Shown piece by piece: positions 19,079-28,623 of a stretch of DNA of 64,000 nt. Both the position numbers and the translations under genes were made by a program. This DNA is from Formosa agariphila KMM 3901 (GTDB lineage: Bacteria > Bacteroidota > Bacteroidia > Flavobacteriales > Flavobacteriaceae), in the NCBI RefSeq assembly GCF_000723205.1, contig NZ_HG315671.1:632851-696850 (forward strand), read 5' to 3'. Each line of letters starts with the position of its first letter. Positions within the stretch are counted from its first letter, which is position 1. The notes under the pieces were generated by a model. It was given only the letters and a program-made list of their open reading frames with translations. It was not told the origin of the DNA and made no database searches.

Positions 19079-21685
19079 TTATTTTGTGTCCTCATCGGTA
19101 GAAGAGCTGTTGTTAGAATCATCAGAATCTACATCTGTTTTTACGGGTTCGATAAATGGTTTTTCTAAATTCTTATTTAAAGGTTCTTCTGTAGTGGGTG
19201 CTTTAAATTCATTTTGAAAAGATTTAAAGTTTAAATTTTCAGGGATGTTTCTCACATTTAAATCACGTTGCGGGAATGGGATTTCAATACCTTCCGCTTT
19301 AAATCGGTTGTAAATACTAATCGAGATATCACTTTTCGATTGTAATCCAATTTCATAATGTACCCAATACAATAATCTGAAATTTAAAGAGCTATCTCCA
19401 AATTCACTAAACAAGGCTTTAGGTGCGGGGTCTTTTAATGTAAACTGATAATCATTTGCAATTTCAGTAAGAATTTCAAGAACACGGTTGGGGTCGGAAT
19501 CGTAAGACGTTCCTATTAAAATTTCAATACGTTTAATGTTATTGGAGAGGGTCCAGTTTATTAAATCATTAGAAATTAGATTGTTGTTCGGTACCACCAC
19601 TTCTGCGCCATCAAAGGTGCTAATGCTCGAAGAACGCACGCCAATACGGTTAACTGTTCCTAATAAACTATTCACTTCTACCGTATCTCCAGGTAAAATA
19701 GGACGTTCAAAAACCAAAATTAAACCAGACACAAAATTTGAAATCACGGTTTGTAGTCCAAAACCAATTCCCAAACCTAATGCACCGGCCATTAAATTAA
19801 ATTTACTTAAATCGATACCCAAAGCTCCAAGGGCTAATACAACACCAAACGCCATGATAAAGTAGCGTATAACTAAAGATATCGCGGTGGGAATTCCTTT
19901 CGGTAATTTTAATAGACGAAGGACGCCATCGCCATCATTTATTAAAAACGAGATGATTTTTGTTATAGTGTATGTAATAATTAAAGTAAAAATAAATCCA
20001 AGAATACCTTCTAAAGTAAACGTTAAACTGCCTAATTGATAAGGTTCCGTAATGGTATCCTGTATCACTTCAAGCATAGGGCTTAAAATGTCTAAAATAT
20101 TAAGAAAGTATAAGGTCCAAATAATTCCGATTATAACTCTTGTAACTTTTAACGTGGTTTTTTCGATACTCCAACGGTCGGCAGGAAGGTACGATTGTTT
20201 TACACCGTAGTGTCGGTTAATAATTCCTAAAGAGATACCGTTAAATACCATTAAAAGGCTATAGAAAAAAGTAATGCTTATTCCGCTTTGTGTACTGATT
20301 TTTAAACTGATATCTGTCAAATTTGTATACCCAAAAATATTAGATACAATAGAAACAATACACAAAACATAAAGTACAGGAGTTAATCGCACAAGGAGTT
20401 TTCCAAAATTATCAAGTGCCATATTTCTAGTCTCCAGGTAAGGCGATGTATATTTATAAAGCATAAAAATGACTAAACAGGCTTCGAAAAAAGTATATAT
20501 TCTATACAGTGCAGAAGAAAACCAAACATAAGATTTGGTAGCATTAAGAATAAAAAATAGAATGACATAAAAGATAATGTCCTTAAATTTTTTGTGCATA
20601 TAAGGCCTAATTAAGGGCACAGCACAAATAAGTATAAGAAGTGTAGTGATATCTATGAATAGCCTTGGGGTGTTAGAAAACATCGATTTGGAAACCAGTA
20701 GAGCCAGAAAGATGATGCAAATCGTGCTTTTGTAAAGAATTATATGTTTTGCTTTCCTATGTGTTTTCGATTTTTCTTTAAACGAAAATTTTAAATAGCC
20801 ACTTTTTAAACGTTTTATAAATAAAGCTATTAGGCTTATAAAAATGAAATAGAATAAGATAACCCCTGTTTTTCCTTTTAAGTAACTATACGTATTTGTA
20901 ATGTTATTTTTAATGGATTCTACATCATCGCTTTCGTTAGGTTTTTTAGTTGCGCCTTTAAAAGACGTATTCCAAATTGCTTCGTGACGTTGATGAAATA
21001 TATCGTAGATATCAGAATTTTTTAATTCTAATAAATCGTCCATTACTTGTTCTGTAATACTAATTTGTTCGTTTAATTTGGTTTCAAGTACGAGGTAATA
21101 GTTATTGTTTTTAAGAATACTGTCTTTGGTGTTTTTAGTCTTTTCCCAAACGGTATTAATTGATGTTAGAATTTCTTCAGGAGCATTAGTATCTACAGCA
21201 GATTGATAGCTTAATCCCCACACTTTTTCTTTTTCAGTAATATCGTCTATAAACCTTGAATTTCTTACTTGTTGGTTATTAACTGTAGTTTGCCAACCAG
21301 TTAGAGTGGTTTTATAACCATTCCATTTGGTGATGAGATTATTTATTTTTTGAAGATTAGGGTTGGCTTTAATAAATTCTTCTGCGGTATTAGATTCCTG
21401 TAGAATAAATTGATAATGTGCTATATGTGTAGAATCAATTTTTTGTATACTCGCTGGAATTTGAGTTTTTTTCTGAATTAATTTAAGCTCATTATTTACA
21501 TTATCTATTTCTCTAACCAGATTAACAGAAGAAATAGCCTTCAGTTTTTTAGTGCTAATAGAGTCTAAGTTTTGTGTAGTAGGTTCTAAGTCGCTAAGTA
21601 AATCTGTTTGCGCACTAACGGTTAGTGCCGATATAAACAACAATAATATTAAGACATGTTTTAAACAAAGACCATTCATATTCAT
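19079..21685 (-). CDS. Large MscS-family mechanosensitive channel
   Basis: 868 residues. A signal peptide (about residues 1-26, ending VSAQ) leads a periplasmic coiled-coil-rich region of about 250 residues, then about ten transmembrane helices. The conserved MscS pore and beta domain starts near residue 620: GALGLGIGFGLQTVISNFVS, then ERPILPGDTVEVNSLLGTV and VVPNNNLISNDLINW. This layout is like MscK/MscM or YnaI-type large channels that release solutes during osmotic downshock. The tail is acidic and serine-rich. ATG 21685 is preferred to a GTG at 21742, because it places the signal peptide at the N terminus. Confidence 0.9.
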   Translation of the reverse strand: MNMNGLCLKHVLILLLFISALTVSAQTDLLSDLEPTTQNLDSISTKKLKAISSVNLVREIDNVNNELKLIQKKTQIPASIQKIDSTHIAHYQFILQESNTAEEFIKANPNLQKINNLITKWNGYKTTLTGWQTTVNNQQVRNSRFIDDITEKEKVWGLSYQSAVDTNAPEEILTSINTVWEKTKNTKDSILKNNNYYLVLETKLNEQISITEQVMDDLLELKNSDIYDIFHQRHEAIWNTSFKGATKKPNESDDVESIKNNITNTYSYLKGKTGVILFYFIFISLIALFIKRLKSGYLKFSFKEKSKTHRKAKHIILYKSTICIIFLALLVSKSMFSNTPRLFIDITTLLILICAVPLIRPYMHKKFKDIIFYVILFFILNATKSYVWFSSALYRIYTFFEACLVIFMLYKYTSPYLETRNMALDNFGKLLVRLTPVLYVLCIVSIVSNIFGYTNLTDISLKISTQSGISITFFYSLLMVFNGISLGIINRHYGVKQSYLPADRWSIEKTTLKVTRVIIGIIWTLYFLNILDILSPMLEVIQDTITEPYQLGSLTFTLEGILGFIFTLIITYTITKIISFLINDGDGVLRLLKLPKGIPTAISLVIRYFIMAFGVVLALGALGIDLSKFNLMAGALGLGIGFGLQTVISNFVSGLILVFERPILPGDTVEVNSLLGTVNRIGVRSSSISTFDGAEVVVPNNNLISNDLINWTLSNNIKRIEILIGTSYDSDPNRVLEILTEIANDYQFTLKDPAPKALFSEFGDSSLNFRLLYWVHYEIGLQSKSDISISIYNRFKAEGIEIPFPQRDLNVRNIPENLNFKSFQNEFKAPTTEEPLNKNLEKPFIEPVKTDVDSDDSNNSSSTDEDTK

Positions 21686-21747
21686 GTTAAGAGATGTAAG
21701 TTTTAAAATATAAATATAGATTTTTAGACAGTAAGGTGCCACTCAAA

Positions 21748-22338
21748 TTAAATCACTTGATCTAAAAAGGGCTTAATATTAGTTTCATTTTTCGAAATTA
21801 ATTGCCACTTAGCAATATCTCGAGCTTCGGCCGATTTGTTTTGAGAGAGTTTAAATTTGCCTTCCCATTGGAGAATATCTATTTCGAATCCCATAACATA
21901 ATTTACAAATTTATCCATACTTGGGTTGTTGTAATCCAATACGTAAGCCTGTTTGGGTGCTTCTAAAAATTCCGTCATGTCTACCATAGATTGCTTCACT
22001 TCATTTTCATTTTTAATTTCAGAAACGGTGCCTTGCAGGTGCACTTTTATATAATTCCAAGTAGGCAATTCTGCTTTTTCGAAAAGGCTAGGAGAGATAT
22101 AACAATCTGGACCCGAAAAAATTATAGTCACAGGTTTATTACCTTTTAAAAGGCTGGCTTGCGGATTACTTTTATCGATATGTCCAATGAGTTTTCCTAC
22201 CTTATAAATAAGAGGTAAGTGAGTAATAAATGGCAGATTATTTTCTACCGATATAACTGTAGCTAAGGGATAATGTTTAATCACTTCTACCATGTGATTT
22301 TTATCGTGATCTTGATGAATTTGCGGAGGATAGCTCAA
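21748..22338 (-). CDS. PaiB-like FMN-binding split-barrel protein
   Basis: 196 residues of the PaiB/FMN-binding split-barrel family. The N terminus (SYPPQIHQDHDKNHMVEVI) aligns with the family opening YxPxxF.xxD, followed by PLATVISVENNLPFITHLPL and FSGPDCYISPSLFEKAELPTWNY, which resembles the PaiB core. Members bind flavin; Bacillus PaiB was described as a regulator, but the biochemical role is uncertain. Translation must begin at a TTG (22338): an in-frame TAA lies five codons upstream, and the next ATG (residue 16) would delete the conserved opening. It ends 62 bases upstream of the MscS start, on the same strand. Confidence 0.8.
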   Translation of the reverse strand: MSYPPQIHQDHDKNHMVEVIKHYPLATVISVENNLPFITHLPLIYKVGKLIGHIDKSNPQASLLKGNKPVTIIFSGPDCYISPSLFEKAELPTWNYIKVHLQGTVSEIKNENEVKQSMVDMTEFLEAPKQAYVLDYNNPSMDKFVNYVMGFEIDILQWEGKFKLSQNKSAEARDIAKWQLISKNETNIKPFLDQVI

Positions 22339-22354
22339 TGATGAAATAATTTAG

Positions 22355-22807
22355 TTAGACATTAAATTGGGTTAAATGATGGTGTAAATGTTTATACTGC
22401 ATTTTACCCCATTGTTCGGGTGTAAAGTAACCAAAAAGTGGATGATCTGGCCAAGTTTGAACCTCTGTTTTTTTAGAAAATTCTTCAATTAACAGTATTA
22501 AGTTTTCTTTTTCAGTTAAAAATATATGTGGCGATTTAATTACAAACTCTTTAGCTGTTGGTAGATTCTTTTTCCAAGGCTTATCGTTATATAGAGACGT
22601 TTTATAAAACGAAAGAATTGTTTTCTGTATAAAACCTATTTTAGAGTTTAGCTTTTCATGACCTAAAGCAATATTTAATGGGCCTTGGCAATGTTTAAGC
22701 ATTTGGGCCGCATCCATTTTCCCCCATATAGCAATGTCGTTTTCTGTTAGTGTTTGAATTCTACTGATAATGGATTCTGTAGCCGATGCATTAAATAAGG
22801 TGTTCAT
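22355..22807 (-). CDS. DUF1569-family (DinB-like) protein
   Basis: 150 residues. It matches DUF1569, a DinB-like four-helix family: IWGKMDAAQMLKHCQGPLNI in the first half and WGKMQYKHLHHHLTQFNV at the end, where the histidine cluster resembles the metal site of DinB proteins. Function is unknown; DinB relatives include thiol-dependent enzymes. ATG 22807 is chosen over a frame that extends back into the radC promoter region. It lies 16 bases upstream of the PaiB-like gene on the same strand, so the two probably form an operon. Confidence 0.75.
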   Translation of the reverse strand: MNTLFNASATESIISRIQTLTENDIAIWGKMDAAQMLKHCQGPLNIALGHEKLNSKIGFIQKTILSFYKTSLYNDKPWKKNLPTAKEFVIKSPHIFLTEKENLILLIEEFSKKTEVQTWPDHPLFGYFTPEQWGKMQYKHLHHHLTQFNV

Positions 22808-22857
22808 TTTCAGGAGTTTTAATTGTTTCTGTAATTTACAATATTTATATTTATAGT

Positions 22858-23556
22858 ATGCCTGAAAAAAAGATTCCATTTTCAATTAAAAACTGGTCGC
22901 AAGACGATCAGCCTCGAGAGAAGTTGCTTTACAAAGGACAAGCTGCTTTAAGCGATGCCGAGTTGGTTGCTATTTTAATAGGAAGTGGAAATCGCGAAGA
23001 AAGTGCTGTAGATTTAACCAAACGCATTTTAGGAAGTGTGGATAATAATCTAAGAGCATTAGGGAAATTATCCATTAAACAACTCATGACATTTAAAGGG
23101 ATTGGAGAAGCTAAAGCGATTACTATTGCTGCAGCTATGGAATTAGGACGGAGACGAAGCGGTGAGGAGGCAGTAAAACAAAATAAAATAACATCGTCTG
23201 CTTCTGTTTTCGAAATTATGCAACCTATCCTTGGAGAATTGGCTCACGAAGAATTTTGGATTATTTATCTAAATAATTCCAATGCCATTTTACAAAAACA
23301 ACAATTAAGTAAAGGCGGAATAACAGGAACTTTAGTCGATGTGCGATTAACATTAAAAATGGCTTTAGAATTAGGGGCGACTGCACTTATTTTGGTTCAT
23401 AATCATCCTTCAGGGACGTTAAAGCCCAGTGTAGCCGATAAACAAATCACTCAAAAATTAAAAACAGCAGCATCTAGTTTAGATATTAAAGTGTTGGATC
23501 ATGTTATAATTACCGAGCAGTCATATTTTAGTTTTGCAGACGAAAACGAAATGTAG
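22858..23556 (+). CDS. radC: RadC/JAB-domain protein
   Basis: 232 residues. The N-terminal part has a UPF0758 helix-hairpin-helix region (LLYKGQAALSDAELVAILIG and MTFKGIGEAKAITIAAAMEL). The C-terminal JAB1/MPN domain has the metalloprotease-like motif HNHPSG at 181-186 followed by the aspartate in SVADKQ. Once linked to recombination repair, its true role is unsettled; related domains occur in DNA-transfer modules. It is divergent from the DUF1569 gene, 50 bases apart. It is complete and of usual length. Confidence 0.93.
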   Translation: MPEKKIPFSIKNWSQDDQPREKLLYKGQAALSDAELVAILIGSGNREESAVDLTKRILGSVDNNLRALGKLSIKQLMTFKGIGEAKAITIAAAMELGRRRSGEEAVKQNKITSSASVFEIMQPILGELAHEEFWIIYLNNSNAILQKQQLSKGGITGTLVDVRLTLKMALELGATALILVHNHPSGTLKPSVADKQITQKLKTAASSLDIKVLDHVIITEQSYFSFADENEM

Positions 23557-23626
23557 TGCGCATTAAGTGTGCTAATCCCGATTCTTAATTGTAAAATCAT
23601 TACTTTTATTACTTTAAAATTAATGT

Positions 23627-24931
23627 GTGCTTCTAGTCTATACTCATAAAATAACGCCACGTATAAAATTTACGTTTAAACATCTCTGTACCAGAATTCT
23701 TGGCATCCCGGTATCGTTTACTACAACTATCGAAGAATTTATTGCTCACGATAGTTGTAAAATGTCGTATACTAAACAGCCATTAGGGAAAGAGGTTTTT
23801 GTACGTAGTCATGATTTGTTATTCGAACAAGGTCTTTCAGATCCTGATTTAAATGTTAATAGATGGGAAGATACCAAATGTTTCTTTTTTAATGGCGATA
23901 AAAGTGCCATAGCATACGATATTTTTGCAGCCTCTTTTTATTTGTTAAGCAGATATGAAGAATATTTACCTCATGTAAAAGACGAATACGGACGTTATGA
24001 AGCTCATGAAAGTTTAGCTTATAGATATAAATTTTTAAAACAACCCGTTGTAGATATTTGGGCGTATAAGTTTTTAGAAGTTTTAAAAGCGAACTATCCA
24101 GATTATGATTTTCCAAATCGGAAATACCAAATCAAACCTATAATAGATGTGCCTTCGCCTTACGATTTTAGATTAAAAGGCTTAATTCGGAATCTTGGTG
24201 GTGGAATCAAAGATTTATATGCCTTTAGATTTAAGCGATTCTATTATAGATATATGGTGTTATTCGGATTAAAACGCGATCCGCATGATACGTTTAAATA
24301 TATTTTAAATAAACAGAAACAGACTAAATTTAGATTTCATTTCTTCTTCTTAATAGGAGATTATTCTACATATGATAAAGGCGTTAGTGTATATCGTAAA
24401 AATTTCGTGGCTTTAATTAAGTCTATGGCAGACTATTGTAAAGTGGGACTAAAAGTATCTTATTTTGCGATTGAGGATAAAGCTATTTTAAAAAAAGAAC
24501 AAAAGCGTATGGAAGGTATTATTAATACCTCTTTAACCGAATCGCGGAATTCTTTCTCTAAATTAAATTTACCAGACTCTTATCGTAATCTTGTGGAATT
24601 AGAAATTCAGGAAGATTATACCATGGGGTATGCAAACGAAATTGGTTTTAGAGCAGGAACGTGTACACCGTTTTTTTTCTACGATTTAGATTACGAAATA
24701 CAAACTCCACTACGCATTAATCCTTATCATGTTAACGATTATGCTTTATTAAAGTATACATCGTTATTAGATAAAAAAGAAACCATACAATATATTATAA
24801 ATCAGGTGAAACGCGTTAATGGAGAGTTTATACCTGTATTTCATAATTATACATTTAGCGGGTTAGGGCAGTGGAAAGATTTTAAAGAATTGTTTAATAT
24901 TATTTTAGATTCAGCATCAGATGAAAAATAA
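23627..24931 (+). CDS. Polysaccharide-deacetylase-like protein lacking metal ligands
   Basis: 434 residues. An N-terminal flavobacterial domain (about 1-165, like DUF7033) is followed by a NodB-like barrel. The barrel is recognisable from DYTMGYANEIGFRAGTCTPF and IPVFHNYTF. The expected catalytic metal site is not there: motif 1 reads IIDVPSPYDF (Pro176 where a second Asp would be), the motif with the first histidine reads VGLKVSYF (Lys276), and the next reads SRNSFS (Asn308, Ser309). It may be a pseudoenzyme. Translation starts at GTG 23627 (VLLVYTHKITPR); a nearby out-of-frame ATG stops within nine codons. It overlaps the HAD gene by 11 bases, so the two are coupled. Confidence 0.8.
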   Translation: MLLVYTHKITPRIKFTFKHLCTRILGIPVSFTTTIEEFIAHDSCKMSYTKQPLGKEVFVRSHDLLFEQGLSDPDLNVNRWEDTKCFFFNGDKSAIAYDIFAASFYLLSRYEEYLPHVKDEYGRYEAHESLAYRYKFLKQPVVDIWAYKFLEVLKANYPDYDFPNRKYQIKPIIDVPSPYDFRLKGLIRNLGGGIKDLYAFRFKRFYYRYMVLFGLKRDPHDTFKYILNKQKQTKFRFHFFFLIGDYSTYDKGVSVYRKNFVALIKSMADYCKVGLKVSYFAIEDKAILKKEQKRMEGIINTSLTESRNSFSKLNLPDSYRNLVELEIQEDYTMGYANEIGFRAGTCTPFFFYDLDYEIQTPLRINPYHVNDYALLKYTSLLDKKETIQYIINQVKRVNGEFIPVFHNYTFSGLGQWKDFKELFNIILDSASDEK

Positions 24932-25607
24932 CATAAAAGATGTGTTTTTCGATTTAGATCATACACTTTGGGATTTCGAAAAAAATTCCTCTTTAACCTT
25001 TCAAAAAATTTTTGAAGACAATCAATTACCAACTAATTTAGATTCTTTTTTAGAAGAATACGTTCCCATTAATTTTTTATATTGGAAAGGATTTAGAGAA
25101 GGTGAAGTTGATAAAGAAACATTACGTTTTGGGAGATTAAACGATACCTTTAATAAATTAGAAACTCCTGTAAGTAAAGACGTAATTCATAAATTGTCAG
25201 ACGATTATCTAACACATTTATCATCGTTTAATTATTTGTTCGACGATACCATTTCGGTATTAAATTACTTGCATTCTAAATATAACCTGCATATAATTAC
25301 AAATGGATTTGAAGCGGTTCAAACAACTAAATTAAAGAACTCTAATATTCATCACTATTTTAAAACGGTTACAAATTCTGAAGAAGCCGGAGTAAAAAAA
25401 CCACATCCAGATATTTTTAACTATGCCCTAGAAAAAGCAAAGGCAACTGTAGGTACAAGTATTATGATTGGAGATAATTTGGAAGCAGATATTTTAGGCG
25501 GAATTAATGCCGGATTTCAAACCATTTATTTTAATGAAATACCTTTAACACAACATAATCACATTACCCAAATTTATAAATTAATTGAACTGAAAGACTA
25601 TTTATAA
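24921..25607 (+). CDS. yjjG: YjjG-type HAD phosphatase (noncanonical nucleotidase)
   Basis: 228-residue HAD-superfamily hydrolase. Motif I is FFDLDHTLWDFE at residues 9-20, which is characteristic of YjjG; motif II is ITNGFE near residue 120; the motif III lysine is in EEAGVKKPHPDIF; motif IV is MIGDNLEADILGG. YjjG removes phosphate from noncanonical pyrimidine nucleotides and so cleans the nucleotide pool. The ATG lies inside the end of the deacetylase-like gene, giving an 11-base overlap. Confidence 0.88.
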   Translation: MKNNIKDVFFDLDHTLWDFEKNSSLTFQKIFEDNQLPTNLDSFLEEYVPINFLYWKGFREGEVDKETLRFGRLNDTFNKLETPVSKDVIHKLSDDYLTHLSSFNYLFDDTISVLNYLHSKYNLHIITNGFEAVQTTKLKNSNIHHYFKTVTNSEEAGVKKPHPDIFNYALEKAKATVGTSIMIGDNLEADILGGINAGFQTIYFNEIPLTQHNHITQIYKLIELKDYL

Positions 25608-25641
25608 AACTTAATTAACTTTATACAAAATTATAAAACTT

Positions 25642-26433
25642 ATGAAAAAAATATTTTTATTGTTATTTGCTAGTGTTTGTTTTAGCACTGTTGCACAAAC
25701 AAATTTAAACGCCTATAAGTATGTAGTAGTTCCTAATAAATTCGAATTTTTAAAGGAAGCTAATCAATATCAATTAAATGAATTGACCAAGTTCTTGCTA
25801 AATAAAAAAGGGTTTACGGCCTTTATGGAAGGTGAAGACTTGCCAGCAGATTTTATTGCAAACGGCTGTTTAGGATTACGTTCAGACGTAATTAACGAAT
25901 CGAGCTTATTTACTACTAAATTGAAAGTTGTTTTAAAAGACTGTAAGAATCTAGTGGTTTTCGAAACAGAAATAGGTTATTCTAAAGAGAAAGATTATAA
26001 AAAATCTTATCAAGCAGCATTACGAGATGCTTTCGAGTCTTTTAATACTGTAAATTATGCTTATGAAGCATCTGCAAATGTAGGAACAGCAGCTCTAGCT
26101 ACAGAAAACGTTGCAACACCTTTGCCCGCAGCAGTTCCAGCAGCAATGACAGCTACTGAAGCTGTAGTAGCAACCACTGCAGTAGCCGCTAATACGGTTT
26201 CTTCTCAAGTAACAGTAGATTCTACAGTATTATACGCCCAAGAAATTACTAACGGTTATCAGTTGGTAGATAGTTCTCCAAAAGTGGTTTATAAATTAAA
26301 AAAGACAAAATTAGAAGATGTATTTCTAGTAGAAGAAAAACAAGCTACTGTATATAAATCTGGTGATAAATGGGTTATCGGCTATTATGAAGGAGACACG
26401 CTAAAAGAAGACGTGTTAAATATTAAATTTTAG
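25642..26433 (+). CDS. Secreted protein of unknown function
   Basis: 263 residues with a clear signal peptide (MKKIFLLLFASVCFSTVAQ, about 1-19). I do not recognise a named domain. The N-terminal part (about 20-140) looks like a compact mixed fold and contains DAFESFNTVNYAYE. A low-complexity Ala/Thr/Val stretch of about 50 residues (ENVATPLPAAVPAAMTATEA and on) acts as a linker. The C-terminal part (about 195-263) ends with a small beta-rich module that includes KSGDKWVIGYYEGD. It is probably periplasmic or surface exposed. It follows the HAD gene by 34 bases and may share its transcript. Confidence 0.6.
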   Translation: MKKIFLLLFASVCFSTVAQTNLNAYKYVVVPNKFEFLKEANQYQLNELTKFLLNKKGFTAFMEGEDLPADFIANGCLGLRSDVINESSLFTTKLKVVLKDCKNLVVFETEIGYSKEKDYKKSYQAALRDAFESFNTVNYAYEASANVGTAALATENVATPLPAAVPAAMTATEAVVATTAVAANTVSSQVTVDSTVLYAQEITNGYQLVDSSPKVVYKLKKTKLEDVFLVEEKQATVYKSGDKWVIGYYEGDTLKEDVLNIKF

Positions 26434-26474
26434 TAGCGTTTAGCTATAACTTTTAAACATAAAATACATTTAAT

Positions 26475-27752
26475 TTAATAACCGTATTTAGTTTTCCAAC
26501 GTTGCTTTAAAAAGTTACGATCAGATTGCTCTCTAGCATTAGCACCAGGCTCATACAGCTTGGTGTTTTTTATTTCGTCTGGTAAGAACTCTTGTTCTGC
26601 AAAATTATTAGCATAACTGTGTGCGTATTTATAATCTTCACCGTACCCTAATTCTTTCATAAGTTTTGTAGGTGCATTTCTAATCCCTAACGGCACAGAT
26701 AAATCTCCTGTAGCACGTACTAATTGTTGTGCTTTTCCAATAGCTTCGTAGGCCGAATTACTTTTAGGAGAACATGCTAAATAGGTCGTGCATTGACTTA
26801 AAGTTATTCTCGATTCTGGATAGCCAATTGCCGAAACGGCCTGAAAGGTATTGTTGGCAATTACTAACGCTGTAGGATTGGCATTCCCGATATCTTCACT
26901 AGCCAATATTAGAAGTCGGCGTGCAATAAATTTTACATCTTCACCACCTTCAATCATACGTGCTAAATAATACACGGCAGCATTTGGATCGCTTCCGCGG
27001 ATAGATTTTATAAAAGCAGAAATAATGTCGTAATGTTGTTCGCCAGTTTTATCGTAGCGTGCAGTGTTATTCTGAATTTTTGCAAGTACAATATCATCTG
27101 TAATCACAATATCGTCACCTTCAAAGGTATTCACTAATAACTCGAAAATATTTAGGAGTTTTCGTCCATCACCTCCAGAAAGGCGTAATAATGCGGCTGT
27201 TTCTTCAAGCTTTATGTTTTTTTCGGCTAAAGCCTTATCTGTTGCAATTGCACGATGTAAAAGCTGTTCTAAATCGGTTTTTTCAAAAGCTTTTAAAATA
27301 TAAACTTGACATCGAGATAATAATGCGGGTATAACTTCAAAACTAGGGTTTTCTGTGGTTGCACCAATTAACGTGACCCAGCCTTTTTCAACTGCTTGCA
27401 ACAACGAATCTTGCTGCGATTTACTAAACCTATGAATTTCATCAATAAATAAAATAGGATTTTTAGTTGTGAATAAACCTCCGCTTTGTTTTGCTTTGTC
27501 TATAACTTCACGAATATCTTTTACTCCAGAATTTATGGCACTTAATGTGTAAAATGGCCTTCCAGATTGTGTGGCAACTATATTGGCTAAAGTGGTTTTT
27601 CCAGTTCCTGGAGGTCCCCAAAAAATCATCGAGGAAATTAAGCCTTGTTTTAATTGTATACGCAATGGGCCTTGTGGACCAACAAGATGTGTTTGACTGA
27701 TATAATCGTCTAAAGTTTCTGGACGTAATCGTTCTGCTAAAGGTGCGTTCAT
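26475..27752 (-). CDS. rarA: Replication-associated recombination protein A (AAA+ clamp-loader-like)
   Basis: 425 residues. RarA/MgsA acts at stalled forks and ssDNA ends. Walker A is GPPGTGKTT near residue 46, Walker B is [10 protein letters not shown] near 100, and sensor/arginine elements are in [20 protein letters not shown]. The C-terminal half has the RarA-specific [20 protein letters not shown] and [12 protein letters not shown] segments. Length is normal. It stands alone, divergent from the rhomboid gene with a 109-base gap. Confidence 0.96.
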   Translation of the reverse strand: MNAPLAERLRPETLDDYISQTHLVGPQGPLRIQLKQGLISSMIFWGPPGTGKTTLANIVATQSGRPFYTLSAINSGVKDIREVIDKAKQSGGLFTTKNPILFIDEIHRFSKSQQDSLLQAVEKGWVTLIGATTENPSFEVIPALLSRCQVYILKAFEKTDLEQLLHRAIATDKALAEKNIKLEETAALLRLSGGDGRKLLNIFELLVNTFEGDDIVITDDIVLAKIQNNTARYDKTGEQHYDIISAFIKSIRGSDPNAAVYYLARMIEGGEDVKFIARRLLILASEDIGNANPTALVIANNTFQAVSAIGYPESRITLSQCTTYLACSPKSNSAYEAIGKAQQLVRATGDLSVPLGIRNAPTKLMKELGYGEDYKYAHSYANNFAEQEFLPDEIKNTKLYEPGANAREQSDRNFLKQRWKTKYGY

Positions 27753-27861
27753 ATTGTAAAATTACTGTATTTTTTAAAGGTATTTAAATAAAACACGACT
27801 GACATTTTATCAATTTAAAAATATTGGTTTACAATTTGATTAACATAAGTAAATTCAATTT

Positions 27862-28623
27862 ATGAAACAACACGACCATTTTAAATTTTCTAACGGCGTT
27901 ATTGCATATCCGTTAGTCTTTATTTTAATACTGTGGTATGTGTTTTGGTTTGAAATAGAAACGAATATTTTCTTTAATAAACATGGAATTTATCCGCGTA
28001 CATTAGAAGGTTTACAAGGCGTTGTTTTTAGTCCGTTTATACATTCTGGGATTTCGCATTTATACCATAATACCATTCCGTTATTTGTATTAAGTGTAGC
28101 CTTATTTTATTTCTATAGACCCATTGCGTGGAAGGTTTTAGGCTATGGTATTTTAATGTCTGGTTTTTTAACCTGGTGTATTGCTAGACCTTCTTACCAT
28201 ATTGGAGCTAGTGGGTTGATATATGTATTGGTAAGTTTTATCTTTTTTAAAGGCGTTTTTGCTAAACATTTTAGATTGATTGCCCTTTCGCTATTAGTGG
28301 TGTTTTTATACGGAAGTATGATTTGGTATGTCATGCCTATGGAGGACGGTATATCTTGGGAAGGTCATTTATCGGGGCTGATTACGGGGTTGTTTTTTGC
28401 TTTAATTTTTAAGAAGACAATAGCAAAACCCGAAAAATATGCTTGGGAACACGAAGATTATAATGAAGCCGAAGATGACTTTCTAAAACAGTTTGATGCC
28501 GATGGAAACTTTATAGAGCAAAAACCTATGGAGGAAGACGAAATAGACGTTGAAGAAATTTCTACTGAAGATTCGTCAACGTCATATCGTTATATATTTA
28601 AAGAAAATAAATCTGAAGATTAG
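27862..28623 (+). CDS. Rhomboid-family intramembrane serine protease
   Basis: 253 residues with six transmembrane helices in about the first 190. The catalytic dyad is visible: Ser117 in GASGLIY and His169 in WEGHLSGLITG. HSGISHLYHNTIPLF supplies the conserved helix-2 His/Asn region. A cytosolic, very acidic tail of about 60 residues follows. It would cleave membrane-anchored substrates, which are not evident here. Its stop overlaps that of convergent rlmB by four bases. Confidence 0.92.
   Translation: MKQHDHFKFSNGVIAYPLVFILILWYVFWFEIETNIFFNKHGIYPRTLEGLQGVVFSPFIHSGISHLYHNTIPLFVLSVALFYFYRPIAWKVLGYGILMSGFLTWCIARPSYHIGASGLIYVLVSFIFFKGVFAKHFRLIALSLLVVFLYGSMIWYVMPMEDGISWEGHLSGLITGLFFALIFKKTIAKPEKYAWEHEDYNEAEDDFLKQFDADGNFIEQKPMEEDEIDVEEISTEDSSTSYRYIFKENKSED

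Noticed and set aside
19079-22807. Defence island around MscS, PaiB-like, DUF1569 and RadC genes
   Set aside because: RadC and HAD genes can accompany mobile DNA, but there is no nuclease, toxin, integrase or composition shift; the genes look like ordinary chromosomal ones.
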